A stretch of DNA of 64,000 bases from positions 1,409,305 through 1,473,304 of the forward strand of contig JAJFKW010000001.1 of the NCBI GenBank assembly GCA_021773015.1. The letters run 5' to 3'. The stretch comes from Woeseia sp. (GTDB lineage: Bacteria; Pseudomonadota; Gammaproteobacteria; Steroidobacterales; Woeseiaceae). The notes under the pieces are model-generated. The model was given only the letters and a program-made list of their open reading frames with translations, ran no database searches and had not been told where the DNA came from. Each line of letters begins with the position of its first letter. The first letter of the stretch is position 1. The position numbers and the translations under genes are program-made. Below are positions 19,296 through 29,183 of the stretch, piece after piece.

Positions 19296-21626
19296 CTATT
19301 GTGTCAGCGTTCTGTACGTTCCAGTGGTCGCCGTACCTAGTGCGGCAGGTGGATCAACGAAGTTTCCTTGAACAAAATCGACGCCGATATCGCGCAACCA
19401 ATCAAAGTCTTCTTGCTGCTCAACTTGCTCCGCGACCACCCGAAACTCCATCGTCCGCGCAAGTTTGATCATCGCCGCAACCATTTCTTGATTTACCTGA
19501 TCCGTCGAAAGGTTTCTGGTGTAGCTGCCGTCAATCTTTAAATAGTCCACGGGCAAGTTTTTAAGATTCGAAAACGCACCTAGCCCACTGCCAAAATCGT
19601 CCAGTGCAAACTCACATCCGATGCCGTGCAAAACCTCGACAAACCGCTGTGCGTGCTGCACGTTGCTGGCTACTGCTCTTTCGTTGACTTCAAAACAAAT
19701 ATTGGTCGGTGATACGCCACTGCGATCGAGCGCGTCAACGACAAAGCCCAGAAAGCCTTCGTCCCCGAGCGTTTGACCAGAGATATTAATGGTGCAACTT
19801 CGACTCCCGGCTAACTTAATTTCGCCTGCGTTGATCGCCGCAAGCGTGGCGTTAAGTACCCACCGATCAATTTGCGGCATCAGCTGATAGCGCTCAGCTG
19901 GGCGCAGAAATTCTGCGGTATTGGCAAGGTGTCCGTGGCCGTCCGGTAAGCGAATCAGCACCTCCATGGATGGCCCCGTTTCCCCCGGCCCAGATGTCGC
20001 AATAATGGGCTGTATCGCTAGCGTAAATTTGCCCTCGTGCAATGCCTCTTGAAGCTGCCGTAACCACTGAATATCGCCACGCTCACGCGCAATTGCCTCA
20101 TCGCGTGCAGAATACACATGCACCTGACCTCGACCTCGCTGCTTGGCAACGTAACAGGCGGAATCCGCTGCGCTCATCGTGTCCTGCAGGTTGCCGCTGG
20201 TGTTATTTATTTCCAACAAACCGACAGAAACGCCGATATTAAAAATCTTATCTTTCCAGACGAAACGATAATCTGCGACAGCGTTACAAATATCGGCTGC
20301 GATTTGTCGAGCCTTGTCAAGCGGGCAACCCACCAGCAGAGTTCCAAATTCATCACCCCCGAGGCGGCCAACGAAATCCGAATCTCGCACTTGACTTTTT
20401 ATCAGCGAGGCAACTTCACGCAGCATATTGTCGCCGGCCAAATGTCCACAACTGTCATTGACGGCCTTGAAACGGTCGAGATCCATGTAGCACAAAACAT
20501 GCGCACCATCTTCGGCCTGCGCACCATCCATCGATTCCTGCAAACGCCGTTCGAACTCCCTGCGATTCACCAATCCAGTCAGGGCGTCGTGCGTCGCTTG
20601 GTAGCTCATTTGCCGGGTGAGCCCACGGATTTCGCCAACGTCATGAAAAACCACGACCGTCCCTGAGATGGTATTTCCTGGTCCGCGTATCGGCGAGGCC
20701 GTTATCTCTATCGAATGCTCTAGCTCGCCGTCGCGACTGAGCATCAGAGCACGGCGGCCCATATTCACGCGACGCCGCATCGCGAGGCAGCGTTCGACTG
20801 GATCGCCCAACGAGCGTCTGTCCGCCTCGTCCACTAACGTAAACAGACTGCCGATCTTATGGCCGGTGGCCTCCTCCCGGTTCGCCCCGGTCATAACCTC
20901 CGCGGCGCGATTCATATAGTCGATGCGGCCCTCGTTGTCAGTTGTAATAACGCCTTCGGAAATCGATTCCAGGGTATATTGCGCTTGCCGTTTACTGCGG
21001 CTGAGCGAAACTTCGAGGCTTTTCCGATAGCTCACATCGCGCGCGATGGTCAATATTGCGCTTGCGCCTCGGTAGTCAATGTTGGAGCTTTGCGCCTCAA
21101 CCCAAAGCCCCTGCTCGTTACCATTGATAAGCTGAATCTCCAACTTACGAGGTGCGCTCTCGCCGGCCAGTCGTTTGCTCGTGGTTTTGCGAAACAGCGC
21201 TCGATAAGCGGGTTTGACCAAGTCTGCTACATCGCGACCTTCAAGTTGATCTGGACTCAATCCAATGAGGCCACCGGCGCTCTCATTTGCTAGTAGAATG
21301 CGCTCGTCATGCACCAATACGATTTCTGGCAGTGTTCGCGCAAAATCAGCAAAGAGTTTGTCCCGCCCTTGGATTTTTTCATCGCGCTCGCCGAGAGCAT
21401 CAAACAAGCGATTGACGGTGTCTCCAAGCCGATCGATATCAACAGATCCGGTCTTGTTTAAGCGCCTGCCAACGGATGCATCACCCGAAACCGCAACCAG
21501 TTCATCATTGAGCGCGACCAATCGAGCCGCAAGCCTGCGACGCTGGCGCACCAAAATAGCCAGCACAACCAATGCTATGAGCAGTGGCGCCGCCAGCAGT
21601 ATTGTGATCTCCGTTATTGTCATCAA
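19296..21626 (-). CDS. PAS-GGDEF-EAL cyclic-di-GMP sensor protein
   Basis: A 776-residue inner-membrane signalling protein. Residues 6-27 form one membrane helix, followed by a HAMP-like helix (about 45-80), two PAS domains (about 85-200 and 215-335), GGDEF (340-505) and EAL (520-765). 'RLGGDEF' is intact, with an upstream 'RDSD' inhibitory I-site, so the cyclase half should make c-di-GMP. The EAL half has 'EVL' in place of 'EAL', keeps 'DDFGSG' and 'KIDGSY', but has 'AEQVEQQEDF' where 'AEGVE' is usual, so phosphodiesterase activity is less certain. The signal sensed by the PAS domains is unknown. Confidence 0.9.
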   Translation of the reverse strand: MMTITEITILLAAPLLIALVVLAILVRQRRRLAARLVALNDELVAVSGDASVGRRLNKTGSVDIDRLGDTVNRLFDALGERDEKIQGRDKLFADFARTLPEIVLVHDERILLANESAGGLIGLSPDQLEGRDVADLVKPAYRALFRKTTSKRLAGESAPRKLEIQLINGNEQGLWVEAQSSNIDYRGASAILTIARDVSYRKSLEVSLSRSKRQAQYTLESISEGVITTDNEGRIDYMNRAAEVMTGANREEATGHKIGSLFTLVDEADRRSLGDPVERCLAMRRRVNMGRRALMLSRDGELEHSIEITASPIRGPGNTISGTVVVFHDVGEIRGLTRQMSYQATHDALTGLVNRREFERRLQESMDGAQAEDGAHVLCYMDLDRFKAVNDSCGHLAGDNMLREVASLIKSQVRDSDFVGRLGGDEFGTLLVGCPLDKARQIAADICNAVADYRFVWKDKIFNIGVSVGLLEINNTSGNLQDTMSAADSACYVAKQRGRGQVHVYSARDEAIARERGDIQWLRQLQEALHEGKFTLAIQPIIATSGPGETGPSMEVLIRLPDGHGHLANTAEFLRPAERYQLMPQIDRWVLNATLAAINAGEIKLAGSRSCTINISGQTLGDEGFLGFVVDALDRSGVSPTNICFEVNERAVASNVQHAQRFVEVLHGIGCEFALDDFGSGLGAFSNLKNLPVDYLKIDGSYTRNLSTDQVNQEMVAAMIKLARTMEFRVVAEQVEQQEDFDWLRDIGVDFVQGNFVDPPAALGTATTGTYRTLTQ

Positions 21627-21971
21627 TTTCTCAACGGTGCGCGGCCAATTGACTCATTGCCGACAATAGAATTGACAAGTTGATGACAATTGCCGCGCAG
21701 ATTCCGTTCTGTCGCCCGCCGCATACGACTATCACGCCGGCAGACAATCATTTGTTATTATTCGCAGTTCAATACGACTCGCCATCTGGGGAGAATCGAC
21801 GTCGAATTGAACATAGTTTGTGCGCACAGCTAAGCATATCCCAGCTGTACGTGCGGGCTGCGGCAATTCACCATAATTCAAGCCCTCATTGAGCCTATAT
21901 TCGGTTTTATCCCGCAACTGCGTGGTTTTCCCGACAACTACTACCATTCGACATAACGAGCAACTCAAACG
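21627..21971. other. Intergenic region between divergent genes
   Basis: This 345-bp stretch separates the divergent GGDEF/EAL and methyltransferase genes and must hold both promoters. I see no open frame with a family match, no strong hairpin and no confident -35/-10 pair in it. Confidence 0.5.
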
Positions 21972-22622
21972 ATGACGCCAAATATCGCCCGACAAAAGAT
22001 GATTCAGCAACAAGTGCGCACCTGGAACGTATCCGACCAGAAGGTACTCACAACGCTGGGTGCACTGCAACGGCACCAGTTTGCGCCGGCGAAGTATGCC
22101 GGCCAGGCTTACGCCGAAACGCGCATTCCGATCGGCAACGGCCAGTTCATGATGACGCCCATGCTTGAAGGCCGCATTTTGCAGACATTGCGCCTGCAAC
22201 CGACCGACAGTGTAATGGAAATCGGCACCGGCACAGGATTTCTGGCCGCGTGCCTTGCCCAGCTCGCAGCCACCGTAACCAGCATTGACATCTATGACGA
22301 CTTTGTTGAGCAGGCTCTGTCCAATTTGCAAAAAAATAACATCAATAATGTCAGTGTCGAATGCATGGATGCCAGCGTCAGTCTGCCGGATCGGACCTTC
22401 GACGCGATCGCGGTGTCGGTATCGATGCCAACTGTAGACGAACGAATCATTCAGGCATTGAATCCTGGAGGACGTCTCTTTGTAGTGGTCGGCTCAGCAC
22501 CGATAATGACGGCAAAACTCATCACCGCGCGTTCTTCGACAGATTGGGAAACAGCGGATCTATTCGAAAGCCAATTGGAGCCACTAATCGACGCCTCTAA
22601 AACGCAACCATTTTCGTTCTAG
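21972..22622 (+). CDS. PIMT-like SAM-dependent methyltransferase
   Basis: A 216-residue class I methyltransferase of the protein-L-isoaspartate O-methyltransferase family. 'VMEIGTGTGFLAACLA' is the SAM-binding motif I and 'VTSIDIYDDFVEQA' is motif II. The substrate loop reads 'GNGQFMMTPMLEGRIL', where authentic Pcm has 'GQTISQP', so the isoaspartyl-binding residues are not conserved and the true substrate is doubtful. It heads the methyltransferase-rhodanese-tolC-waaA neighbourhood seen in many gammaproteobacteria, which hints at an envelope-related job. Confidence 0.8.
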   Translation: MTPNIARQKMIQQQVRTWNVSDQKVLTTLGALQRHQFAPAKYAGQAYAETRIPIGNGQFMMTPMLEGRILQTLRLQPTDSVMEIGTGTGFLAACLAQLAATVTSIDIYDDFVEQALSNLQKNNINNVSVECMDASVSLPDRTFDAIAVSVSMPTVDERIIQALNPGGRLFVVVGSAPIMTAKLITARSSTDWETADLFESQLEPLIDASKTQPFSF

Positions 22623-22722
22623 CGACAGTTTGGAACGACTGTTTTATAAACGACGTTCATGAAACCGAATACGAATTTGCGGCATCTAATTGAAACAAGA
22701 AAGAATAACGACGAGCAAGCGG

Positions 22723-23043
22723 ATGATTGAGGAATTGACGCCGGAGCAATTTGTTAAGCTTCGGCGCAACGGCGAACTTTGGCAGCTGCTCGACGTCCGA
22801 GAGACATGGGAAATCGAGACAGCCAGCATTTCAGACTCGATTCATATTGCGATGTCTGATGTGCAACAACGCCATACCGCGTTATCTCCAGAGGTTGCGG
22901 TCGCGGTATTGTGTCATTCGGGCGTTCGCAGTGCACGAGTCGCACATTATCTAGCTGCTATTGGTTTTCAACGAATCGCTAATATCACTGGTGGGATTGA
23001 CGCTTGGGCGCAGGATCTGGACGAAACCATACCGCGATATTAG
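22723..23043 (+). CDS. Single-domain rhodanese
   Basis: About 106 residues forming one rhodanese fold. 'LLDVRETWE' is the opening motif, and the active-site loop 'CHSGVRSARVA' has the catalytic cysteine that carries persulfide sulfur. It probably moves sulfane sulfur in the cytosol; the acceptor is unknown. The open frame extends to a TTG at 22690, but the family begins near 'MIEELTPEQF', so ATG 22723 is chosen. It lies between the methyltransferase and tolC on the same strand. Confidence 0.88.
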   Translation: MIEELTPEQFVKLRRNGELWQLLDVRETWEIETASISDSIHIAMSDVQQRHTALSPEVAVAVLCHSGVRSARVAHYLAAIGFQRIANITGGIDAWAQDLDETIPRY

Positions 23044-23069
23044 GCGCGCAATACAAGCACAAGTCATAC

Positions 23070-23101
23070 TTGACTGATATAGTGATATAGTTAACTATAA
23101 C
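23070..23101 (+). promoter_or_regulatory. Probable sigma70 promoter for tolC
   Basis: TATAAC at 23096-23101 is a good -10, with CTGATA 16 bp upstream. TTGACT at 23070 with AACTAT 17 bp later is an overlapping choice. The AT-rich run 23070-23101 stands out and lies about 40 bp before the tolC ATG. Confidence 0.45.
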
Positions 23102-23138
23102 ACCTTAAATGGCCACACTGTTGCCTGGAATACAAACG

Positions 23139-24566
23139 ATGAATAAAAACGTATCTTTAAGAACGCTGAGCGTGTTGCTGGCTATGGTGATTGTGCCCGG
23201 ATTTGCTCATGCCGCATCGCTATTGGAAATTTATCAACAGGCGCTCCAAAGTGATCCATTGATCCATGAAGCCGAGGCGCGCCGCTTGGCTGCAGCAGAG
23301 GCCGCGCCGCAGGCGAGATCACTGTTTTTGCCACAGATCACCGCAAGCGCCGGCTACGACAGCGGTGACTCAAGCGGTAGCCGAGTCGACTTCAACGAGA
23401 ACACCAATCGAGTTGAATCGCGCGGCTTCGATGCCGATTCCGACACCGAGAGCTGGGACATCGGCATTCGCCAAACGCTATTCCGCTGGGATCAGGTGGT
23501 CGGATTAAAGCGAGCGCATAAATTGGTAGCACAGGCAGAGGCCGATTATGAGGCCGCACAACAAGATCTCATTATTCGCGTTGCCGACCGTTATTTTGCT
23601 GTGCTCGGCTCGGAAGACGTGTTGACGTCTATTCACGCAGATAGAACAGCAATCGCACGGCAGCTAGAACAAGCGAAGCAACGTTTCGAAGTCGGCTTGA
23701 TTGCAATAACGGATGTCCAAGAGTCGCAAGCGGCATACGACCAGTCGGTTGCTGATGAAATCGGCGCGAAACGTTCGCTCGCAACAGCCAGAGAATTACT
23801 GCGCGAGATTACTGGCCAATATGTTTCGTCACTCTCGGCACCCATGGAAGATCTGCCACTTCGCTCGCCGGACCCAGCAGACGAGGCCAGTTGGATCGAT
23901 CTTGCACTGAGCCAAAATTTGCCGCTCATATCGAGCAGATTGAATGAACAGGTTGCGCGATATGAAATAGCATTCCAACGCACTGGCCACTACCCAACTT
24001 TGGAATTGGTGGCCGGAAGATCGTTTAGAGAATCGACAGGTACTACGCAGATTCAAGGTTTTCCGGGTAGCCCGTCGGACAATGACCAGACGTCCGATTC
24101 AATATCGCTGCAGCTGAGCGTGCCAATTTTCAGTGGCGGCGGAACTTCCTCACGCGTCCGCGAGGCGGTTTATTTGCACCGCGCTTCACGTGAGCAGCTG
24201 CAACGAGTGAGTCGGGAAACGGAGCGCGCCACGCGAGATGCGTACCTCGGCGTTCTGGCTGAGATTAGTCGTGTGAAAGCGCTTAAGCAGGCCGTGCAAT
24301 CGAGTCAAACGGCGTTGGAAGCCACGCAGGCAGGCTTTGAAGTAGGCACGCGAACGATAGTCGACGTGCTCGATTCTCAAAGAAATGTCTACCGGGCAAT
24401 CACCAATTATTACGACAGTCGATATGCGTATATCGCTAACGTATTGCTGCTAAAACAGGCCGCCGGTTCGCTACAAATTCAGGATCTCGAAGAAATCGAT
24501 AAATGGCTTGCAGATCGCCGTCCTCCTGAGGAAGTGATTGCGGAAGAAAATGCGGCTGAAACCTAG
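23139..24566 (+). CDS. tolC: TolC family outer-membrane channel protein
   Basis: About 475 residues with a signal peptide ending near 'GFAHA|ASLLEIY'. It is the outer-membrane exit duct for type I secretion and multidrug efflux. Two OEP repeats are visible: 'LLEIYQQALQSDPLIHEAEA' opens the first, and 'RFEVGLIAITDVQESQAAYDQ' and 'GFEVGTRTIVDVLDSQRNVYRA' are the matching coiled-coil tips of each half. 'IRQTLFRWDQVVGLKRAH' is typical TolC. The C-terminal tail is acidic. ATG 23139 is chosen because the ten residues before it do not form a signal peptide. No pump subunit is adjacent, as is usual for tolC. Confidence 0.92.
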   Translation: MNKNVSLRTLSVLLAMVIVPGFAHAASLLEIYQQALQSDPLIHEAEARRLAAAEAAPQARSLFLPQITASAGYDSGDSSGSRVDFNENTNRVESRGFDADSDTESWDIGIRQTLFRWDQVVGLKRAHKLVAQAEADYEAAQQDLIIRVADRYFAVLGSEDVLTSIHADRTAIARQLEQAKQRFEVGLIAITDVQESQAAYDQSVADEIGAKRSLATARELLREITGQYVSSLSAPMEDLPLRSPDPADEASWIDLALSQNLPLISSRLNEQVARYEIAFQRTGHYPTLELVAGRSFRESTGTTQIQGFPGSPSDNDQTSDSISLQLSVPIFSGGGTSSRVREAVYLHRASREQLQRVSRETERATRDAYLGVLAEISRVKALKQAVQSSQTALEATQAGFEVGTRTIVDVLDSQRNVYRAITNYYDSRYAYIANVLLLKQAAGSLQIQDLEEIDKWLADRRPPEEVIAEENAAET

Positions 24567-24610
24567 GGCAAATTGCTGGCGTAATCGCAATACGCTCGCT
24601 TAATCGTCAT

Positions 24611-24643
24611 AAACCCCGTCGTCAATTGCGCGGGGTTTTTTTT
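24611..24643. terminator. Intrinsic terminator after tolC
   Basis: AAACCCCG / CGGGGTTT pair over 8 bp around a 12-base loop, with eight T in a row at the right-hand end. It ends tolC; the few A on the left may help end the convergent waaA. Confidence 0.85.
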
Positions 24644-24651
24644 CGAATGAC

Positions 24652-25953
24652 CTAACCAGTCGCTTTGTCGCGATCTGGATATGTGCCAACACCATTCATT
24701 GTCGGCTCCAATACATTCAACAACCGTTGCAGCGCACCGCGGTTTTTTTCGATCACCTCGAGCCCTTTACGGCCAACCGAATTCGCTTTATCCGGGTCGG
24801 CGAGAAATTCTAATACAGTGTGTGCCAACTCGCGTTCGTCGTGCACAATCACCGATGCTCCAATGGCAGAAAACATATCAGCAATTTCTTGCGTGTTGAA
24901 CAGGTGTGGCCCGGTGACGACAGGTTTACCTTGCGCTGCTGGTTCCAGTAAATTGTGCCCGCCAATTGGCGCCAATGTCCCACCAACAAAGGCCACGTCA
25001 CTTGCCGCATAAAACAACGGCACCTCGCCCATGGTGTCGCCAAGCAGGACTTCCGTTGCAGCAGCGCATGGCTCCGCAGATGTGCGCCGAACGAATTCAA
25101 AACCATGTTTTTGCAGCAAGGTCTGGACGGTAGCAAATCGTTCCGGGTGTCGCGGTATCAGTATCAGCAAGGCATTCGGCATCTCTCGTTGAATCAACCG
25201 ATGTGCCGAAAGAATCAGCTCCTCTTCGCGATCATGCGTGCTGGCTGCGACCCAAACTGGACGTTCATCGAAGTTCTCACTACGCAGGTCGTGACCCTGG
25301 TCCGGTAGTGTTGCTGAAATTTCGATATCGAATTTGATATTGCCAGTTACTGACGTGCGCTCTGGTGCGGCACCCAATGACTTGAAGCGGTTTGCGTCCG
25401 CCCTGCTCTGCGCTGCGATGACAATGCCATAAGACAGTGTTTCACGAAACAATGGCAATAGACGTCGATAACTTTCCACGGACTTTGGTGAAATCCTAGC
25501 ACTCACTAACAGCAACGGAATACGACGTTTACCGCAGGTGTAATAGAGATTCGGCCATATTTCTGTCTCCATGATCAACGCGATCTGTGGATTTGTCGCA
25601 TCGAAGAAATTGTTGACCGCTGTCGGCGATTCGAACGGCAGAAAACTGTGCGCAACACGATCGCCAAACAACTTTTGAGCACGAGCAGCGCCTGTGGGCG
25701 TCACTGTCGTAATGAGCAATTGGCGTTCGGGAAAGCGCTTTGTCAATGCAGCCACTAGTGGCGCCGATGCCTGCACTTCTCCAACGGATACCGCATGTAA
25801 CCAGATGCAGCCGCCGTCAATATCTGGATAACCAAAGCCGAAACGCTGCCCGATACGGTCCCAATAGCTACGATTCGTCAGGCCGCGAAATAGCCAATAC
25901 AAACCATAAATCGGCGACAGCAAATAGGTAAATATGTTGTATGCAATTCGCAT
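24652..25953 (-). CDS. waaA: 3-deoxy-D-manno-octulosonic acid (Kdo) transferase
   Basis: A 433-residue GT30 glycosyltransferase that adds Kdo to lipid A precursor at the inner face of the cytoplasmic membrane. An N-terminal hydrophobic segment 'YLLSPIYGLYWLFRGL' is followed by 'WLHAVSVGEVQASAPLV', the acceptor-side motif with the catalytic glutamate. 'METEIWPNL' follows, and the C-terminal half carries 'GGTLAPIGGHNLLEPAAQGKPVV' for CMP-Kdo binding. The length is typical. It is convergent with tolC and shows that the organism makes lipid A-Kdo LPS. Confidence 0.94.
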   Translation of the reverse strand: MRIAYNIFTYLLSPIYGLYWLFRGLTNRSYWDRIGQRFGFGYPDIDGGCIWLHAVSVGEVQASAPLVAALTKRFPERQLLITTVTPTGAARAQKLFGDRVAHSFLPFESPTAVNNFFDATNPQIALIMETEIWPNLYYTCGKRRIPLLLVSARISPKSVESYRRLLPLFRETLSYGIVIAAQSRADANRFKSLGAAPERTSVTGNIKFDIEISATLPDQGHDLRSENFDERPVWVAASTHDREEELILSAHRLIQREMPNALLILIPRHPERFATVQTLLQKHGFEFVRRTSAEPCAAATEVLLGDTMGEVPLFYAASDVAFVGGTLAPIGGHNLLEPAAQGKPVVTGPHLFNTQEIADMFSAIGASVIVHDERELAHTVLEFLADPDKANSVGRKGLEVIEKNRGALQRLLNVLEPTMNGVGTYPDRDKATG

Positions 25954-26096
25954 AGGAATTCGACGCTAGACTTCAATTGGCCGAGCGGCGATACCACTCA
26001 CGCTGCCCGCTTGGTAGTCAGCATTATGAGCGGATTTTGATCATTAGTTCGTACTAATAATGAACGGTACTTATCGAATTTGACACGCCATTTAGC

Positions 26097-26810
26097 TCAT
26101 CCGCACTTCGAGTCGCCGCAACTTAGGCACGTCATACAACCATCCATCATGACAGCTGCAGCCGTAGAGCATTTGCTACACAACTGCGCACCTTCCGGGT
26201 AGTCGCCCTTGGAAAATGCATCCTGCTGTTTGGCGCGTTCTTCAAACTCTGCCCGTTTCTCTGCAATAAGCTTTTTCTGACCCTCATCAAGTTGCGGCGC
26301 AGCCAACAATCCGATTGATATCAGATGTTTTTCGACGATGTAACCGAGCTCAGCAATAATTGACGGCATGAATTTGCCACCTGCCTGCCAATAACCGCCT
26401 CGAGGATCGAAAACAGCTTTTAGCTCGTCAACGAGGAACGTCACATCACCACCTTTTCTAAATACCGCAGAAATAATCCGTGTCAACGCAACGATCCATT
26501 GATAATGATCAAGGTTTTTTGAATTTATGAAAACTTCGAATGGCCGACGTTTTTCATGTTTTGTACCTTCATTCAGGATGATGTCATTTATCGTCACATA
26601 CATCGCGTGGTCAGAAACTGGCGTCTTTACTTTGTAGGTTGAACCCACAAGCATCTCTGGTCGCTCCAGCTTCTCATGCATGCGAATAACTTCCGCACTT
26701 CCAGCCTCGCCGCCCTCCCGTGGAAATTCGACGGGTCGCTTCGCTTCTTCACTTTCGGCTTGTTTTACCGCATAGCCGACAATTTTCTTGCTAATTTTCA
26801 TTGTGCTCAT
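26097..26810 (-). CDS. nrdJb: Class II ribonucleotide reductase, NrdJb subunit
   Basis: A 237-residue protein matching the small half of the split adenosylcobalamin-dependent reductase known from Pseudomonas. It has a TSCPD-type domain (about 80-165; 'FINSKNLDHYQWIVALTRIISA') and a cysteine-rich tail 'CSKCSTAAAVMMDGCMTCLSCG'. Such C-terminal cysteines re-reduce the active-site disulfide or bind zinc. It follows nrdJa after a 69-bp gap on the same strand. The start at 26810 could alternatively be the next ATG three codons in. Confidence 0.9.
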   Translation of the reverse strand: MSTMKISKKIVGYAVKQAESEEAKRPVEFPREGGEAGSAEVIRMHEKLERPEMLVGSTYKVKTPVSDHAMYVTINDIILNEGTKHEKRRPFEVFINSKNLDHYQWIVALTRIISAVFRKGGDVTFLVDELKAVFDPRGGYWQAGGKFMPSIIAELGYIVEKHLISIGLLAAPQLDEGQKKLIAEKRAEFEERAKQQDAFSKGDYPEGAQLCSKCSTAAAVMMDGCMTCLSCGDSKCG

Positions 26811-26879
26811 CTTGCCTGTCCTTACCTGGGATCACGTCATTGCTTGACCACGAACCCTCTACAGCATCATGGATGCCGA

Positions 26880-29039
26880 TTAAAATTTGCCGTAATAGCC
26901 TTCTTTGAGCGCATCAAACAAATTCGCTGCAGAATGCACTTCGCCGTCGTATTCGATTTCCTCATCGCCCTTGACATCTACTTCAGAACCATCTTCGAGC
27001 GTGAATGAGTAGGTCGTATTTTTAAGATCCTGTTCCTTGACCAACACACCTTGAAACGCTTCCGGATTAAATCGGAAAGTCGTGCATCCTTTCAGGCCTT
27101 GTTCGTATGCATATAAATAAATATCTTTAAATTCTTCGTATGGATAATCCGTCGGTACATTTGCAGTCTTCGAAATCGAAGAATCAATCCAACGTTGTGC
27201 CGCAGCCTGAATATCGACATGCTCTTTTGGCGATACGTCCTCAGCTGTAATGAAATATTCTGGCAACATTTTGTCGGCCTCAACCGCCTCGCCAACCGAC
27301 GGCATTGCACCTTGATTAACCAATTCGCGATACGCTAGTAACTCAAACGAGTAGACGCTCACTTTTTCTTTTGTCTTCTTACCTTGTCTAATGACATTGC
27401 GAAAATAATGGTGCGCGAAGCTTGGCTCAATGCCATTACTAGCGTTATTCGCTAAAGACAGTGAAATAGTACCCGTCGGCGCGATTGAGCTGTGATGAGT
27501 GAATCGCGCACCGACTCTCGCCATTTCTTCGACCAGCTCTGGTGCTTCTTGTGCAATACGCTGCATATAGCGGCTGTAGCGACTGTGCAAAACCTTACCC
27601 TTCACTTTGTCGCCAACCTTATAGCCGTCCGCCAACATCTCTGGGCGTTTTGCCAACATCGCATGGGTAACTTCAAATTCTTCATCCATTATCGGCGCTG
27701 GGCCCTTCTCGCGCGCCAATTCCAGGCCAGTCTCCCAGCCTGCTAATGCCAACTGTTTCGCGACTTCCTCAGTAAACTTCACCGACTCCTGCGAGCCATA
27801 CTTCATTCGCATCATCGTAATCGTCGAACCCAGGCCCAAGAAGCCCATTCCATGTCTTCGTTTGCGAATAATTTCCTGTCGCTGCAGTGACAACGGCAAG
27901 CCGTTTATTTCTACGACGTTGTCCAACATCCGTGTAAAGACTTTGACCACCTTGCGAAACTCCGCCCAATCAAAGCGGGCCTCGTCAGCAAACGGATCAA
28001 GAACAAACTTGGTTAGGTTAATCGACCCCAGCAAACACGAACCATATGGCGGCAGAGGTTGCTCACCGCAAGGGTTAGTCGCGCGAATGTTTTCGACGAA
28101 CCAGTTATTGTTCATTTCATTAACTTTATCGATCAGAACAAAACCAGGCTCCGCGAAATCATAAGTTGATGCCATGATGACGTCCCAAACACGCCGTGCC
28201 GGGATAGTCTTAAATATTTTGCAACAAACCAATCCTTCGGGATTTTGTAAATAGCTGCCGGGTTCTGGCCACTCTCGCCAGACAAACTGGTTGCTATCGC
28301 TAGCGTCAAGGTTGTCCTGCTCTATTTCCTTTTCCGTAACCGGAAAAGCAAGTTGCCATTCGCTGTCGCTATTGACCGCTTCCATAAACTCGTCGGTAAT
28401 CAGCAACGATAGATTAAATTGACGTAACCTGCCGTTCTCGCGTTTTGCGCGAATAAACTCCATGACGTCGGGATGACCTACGTCAAAGGTGCCCATCTGT
28501 GCACCGCGGCGGCCGCCCGCCGAAGACACGGTAAAACACATCTTGTCGTAGATGTCCATGAACGACAGTGGCCCGGAAGTATATGCCCCAGCCCCTGTTA
28601 CATACGCGCCTTTCGGGCGCAGCGTTGAAAACTCATAGCCAATGCCGCAACCCGCCTTCAACGTCAAGCCGGCCTCATGAACCTTATTGAGTATGTTGTC
28701 CATTGAGTCAGCAACGGTCCCGGAAACCGTGCAATTGATTGTCGATGTTGCGGGCTTATGTTCATGCGCGCCGGCGTTCGAAATAATCCGGCCAGCCGGA
28801 ATTGCACCGCTGCGCAGTGCCCACAAAAATTTCTCAAAATAGTGCTCACGCACGGAACTATCAGGTTCAACATCAGCAAGCGCCCGAGCAACACGACGAT
28901 AGGTTTCGTCGACCGTGTTATCGATGTTGGTACCGTCTTTTGCGCTAAGTCGGTATTTTGCCTCCCATATATCGAGTGAAGCTGGTTGAAATTGAATTTC
29001 GGCTGCCGTGTTTGCGTCAATATGTACAGCGGACTTCAT
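26880..29039 (-). CDS. nrdJa: Class II (B12-dependent) ribonucleotide reductase, NrdJa
   Basis: A 719-residue catalytic subunit that reduces ribonucleotides to deoxyribonucleotides using adenosylcobalamin. 'NPCGEQPLPPYGSCLLGSIN' holds the radical-site cysteine and the Asn/Glu pair. 'GCGIGYEFSTLRPKG' is the N-terminal disulfide-forming region, and 'HHSSIAPTGTISLSLANNASNGIEP' is the phosphate-binding loop. The C-terminal redox part sits in the separate nrdJb gene, as in Pseudomonas. The ATG follows an AGGGGAG site. The promoter region carries NrdR-type operators. Deoxyribonucleotide synthesis would depend on cobalamin made or imported. Confidence 0.95.
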   Translation of the reverse strand: MKSAVHIDANTAAEIQFQPASLDIWEAKYRLSAKDGTNIDNTVDETYRRVARALADVEPDSSVREHYFEKFLWALRSGAIPAGRIISNAGAHEHKPATSTINCTVSGTVADSMDNILNKVHEAGLTLKAGCGIGYEFSTLRPKGAYVTGAGAYTSGPLSFMDIYDKMCFTVSSAGGRRGAQMGTFDVGHPDVMEFIRAKRENGRLRQFNLSLLITDEFMEAVNSDSEWQLAFPVTEKEIEQDNLDASDSNQFVWREWPEPGSYLQNPEGLVCCKIFKTIPARRVWDVIMASTYDFAEPGFVLIDKVNEMNNNWFVENIRATNPCGEQPLPPYGSCLLGSINLTKFVLDPFADEARFDWAEFRKVVKVFTRMLDNVVEINGLPLSLQRQEIIRKRRHGMGFLGLGSTITMMRMKYGSQESVKFTEEVAKQLALAGWETGLELAREKGPAPIMDEEFEVTHAMLAKRPEMLADGYKVGDKVKGKVLHSRYSRYMQRIAQEAPELVEEMARVGARFTHHSSIAPTGTISLSLANNASNGIEPSFAHHYFRNVIRQGKKTKEKVSVYSFELLAYRELVNQGAMPSVGEAVEADKMLPEYFITAEDVSPKEHVDIQAAAQRWIDSSISKTANVPTDYPYEEFKDIYLYAYEQGLKGCTTFRFNPEAFQGVLVKEQDLKNTTYSFTLEDGSEVDVKGDEEIEYDGEVHSAANLFDALKEGYYGKF

Positions 29040-29183
29040 GTGCCCTGTTACTCCCCTAAACTCCCTAAGGAGACCCCAAATTTATGTCCCATTCGCCAAA
29101 TTCGAAGCGAATAGTTCCCAGCTCCCCGCATTTCATTTTTTTGCGGCGAGTGCCATAAATGGCGATTCGTCTTTGTTTAATGA

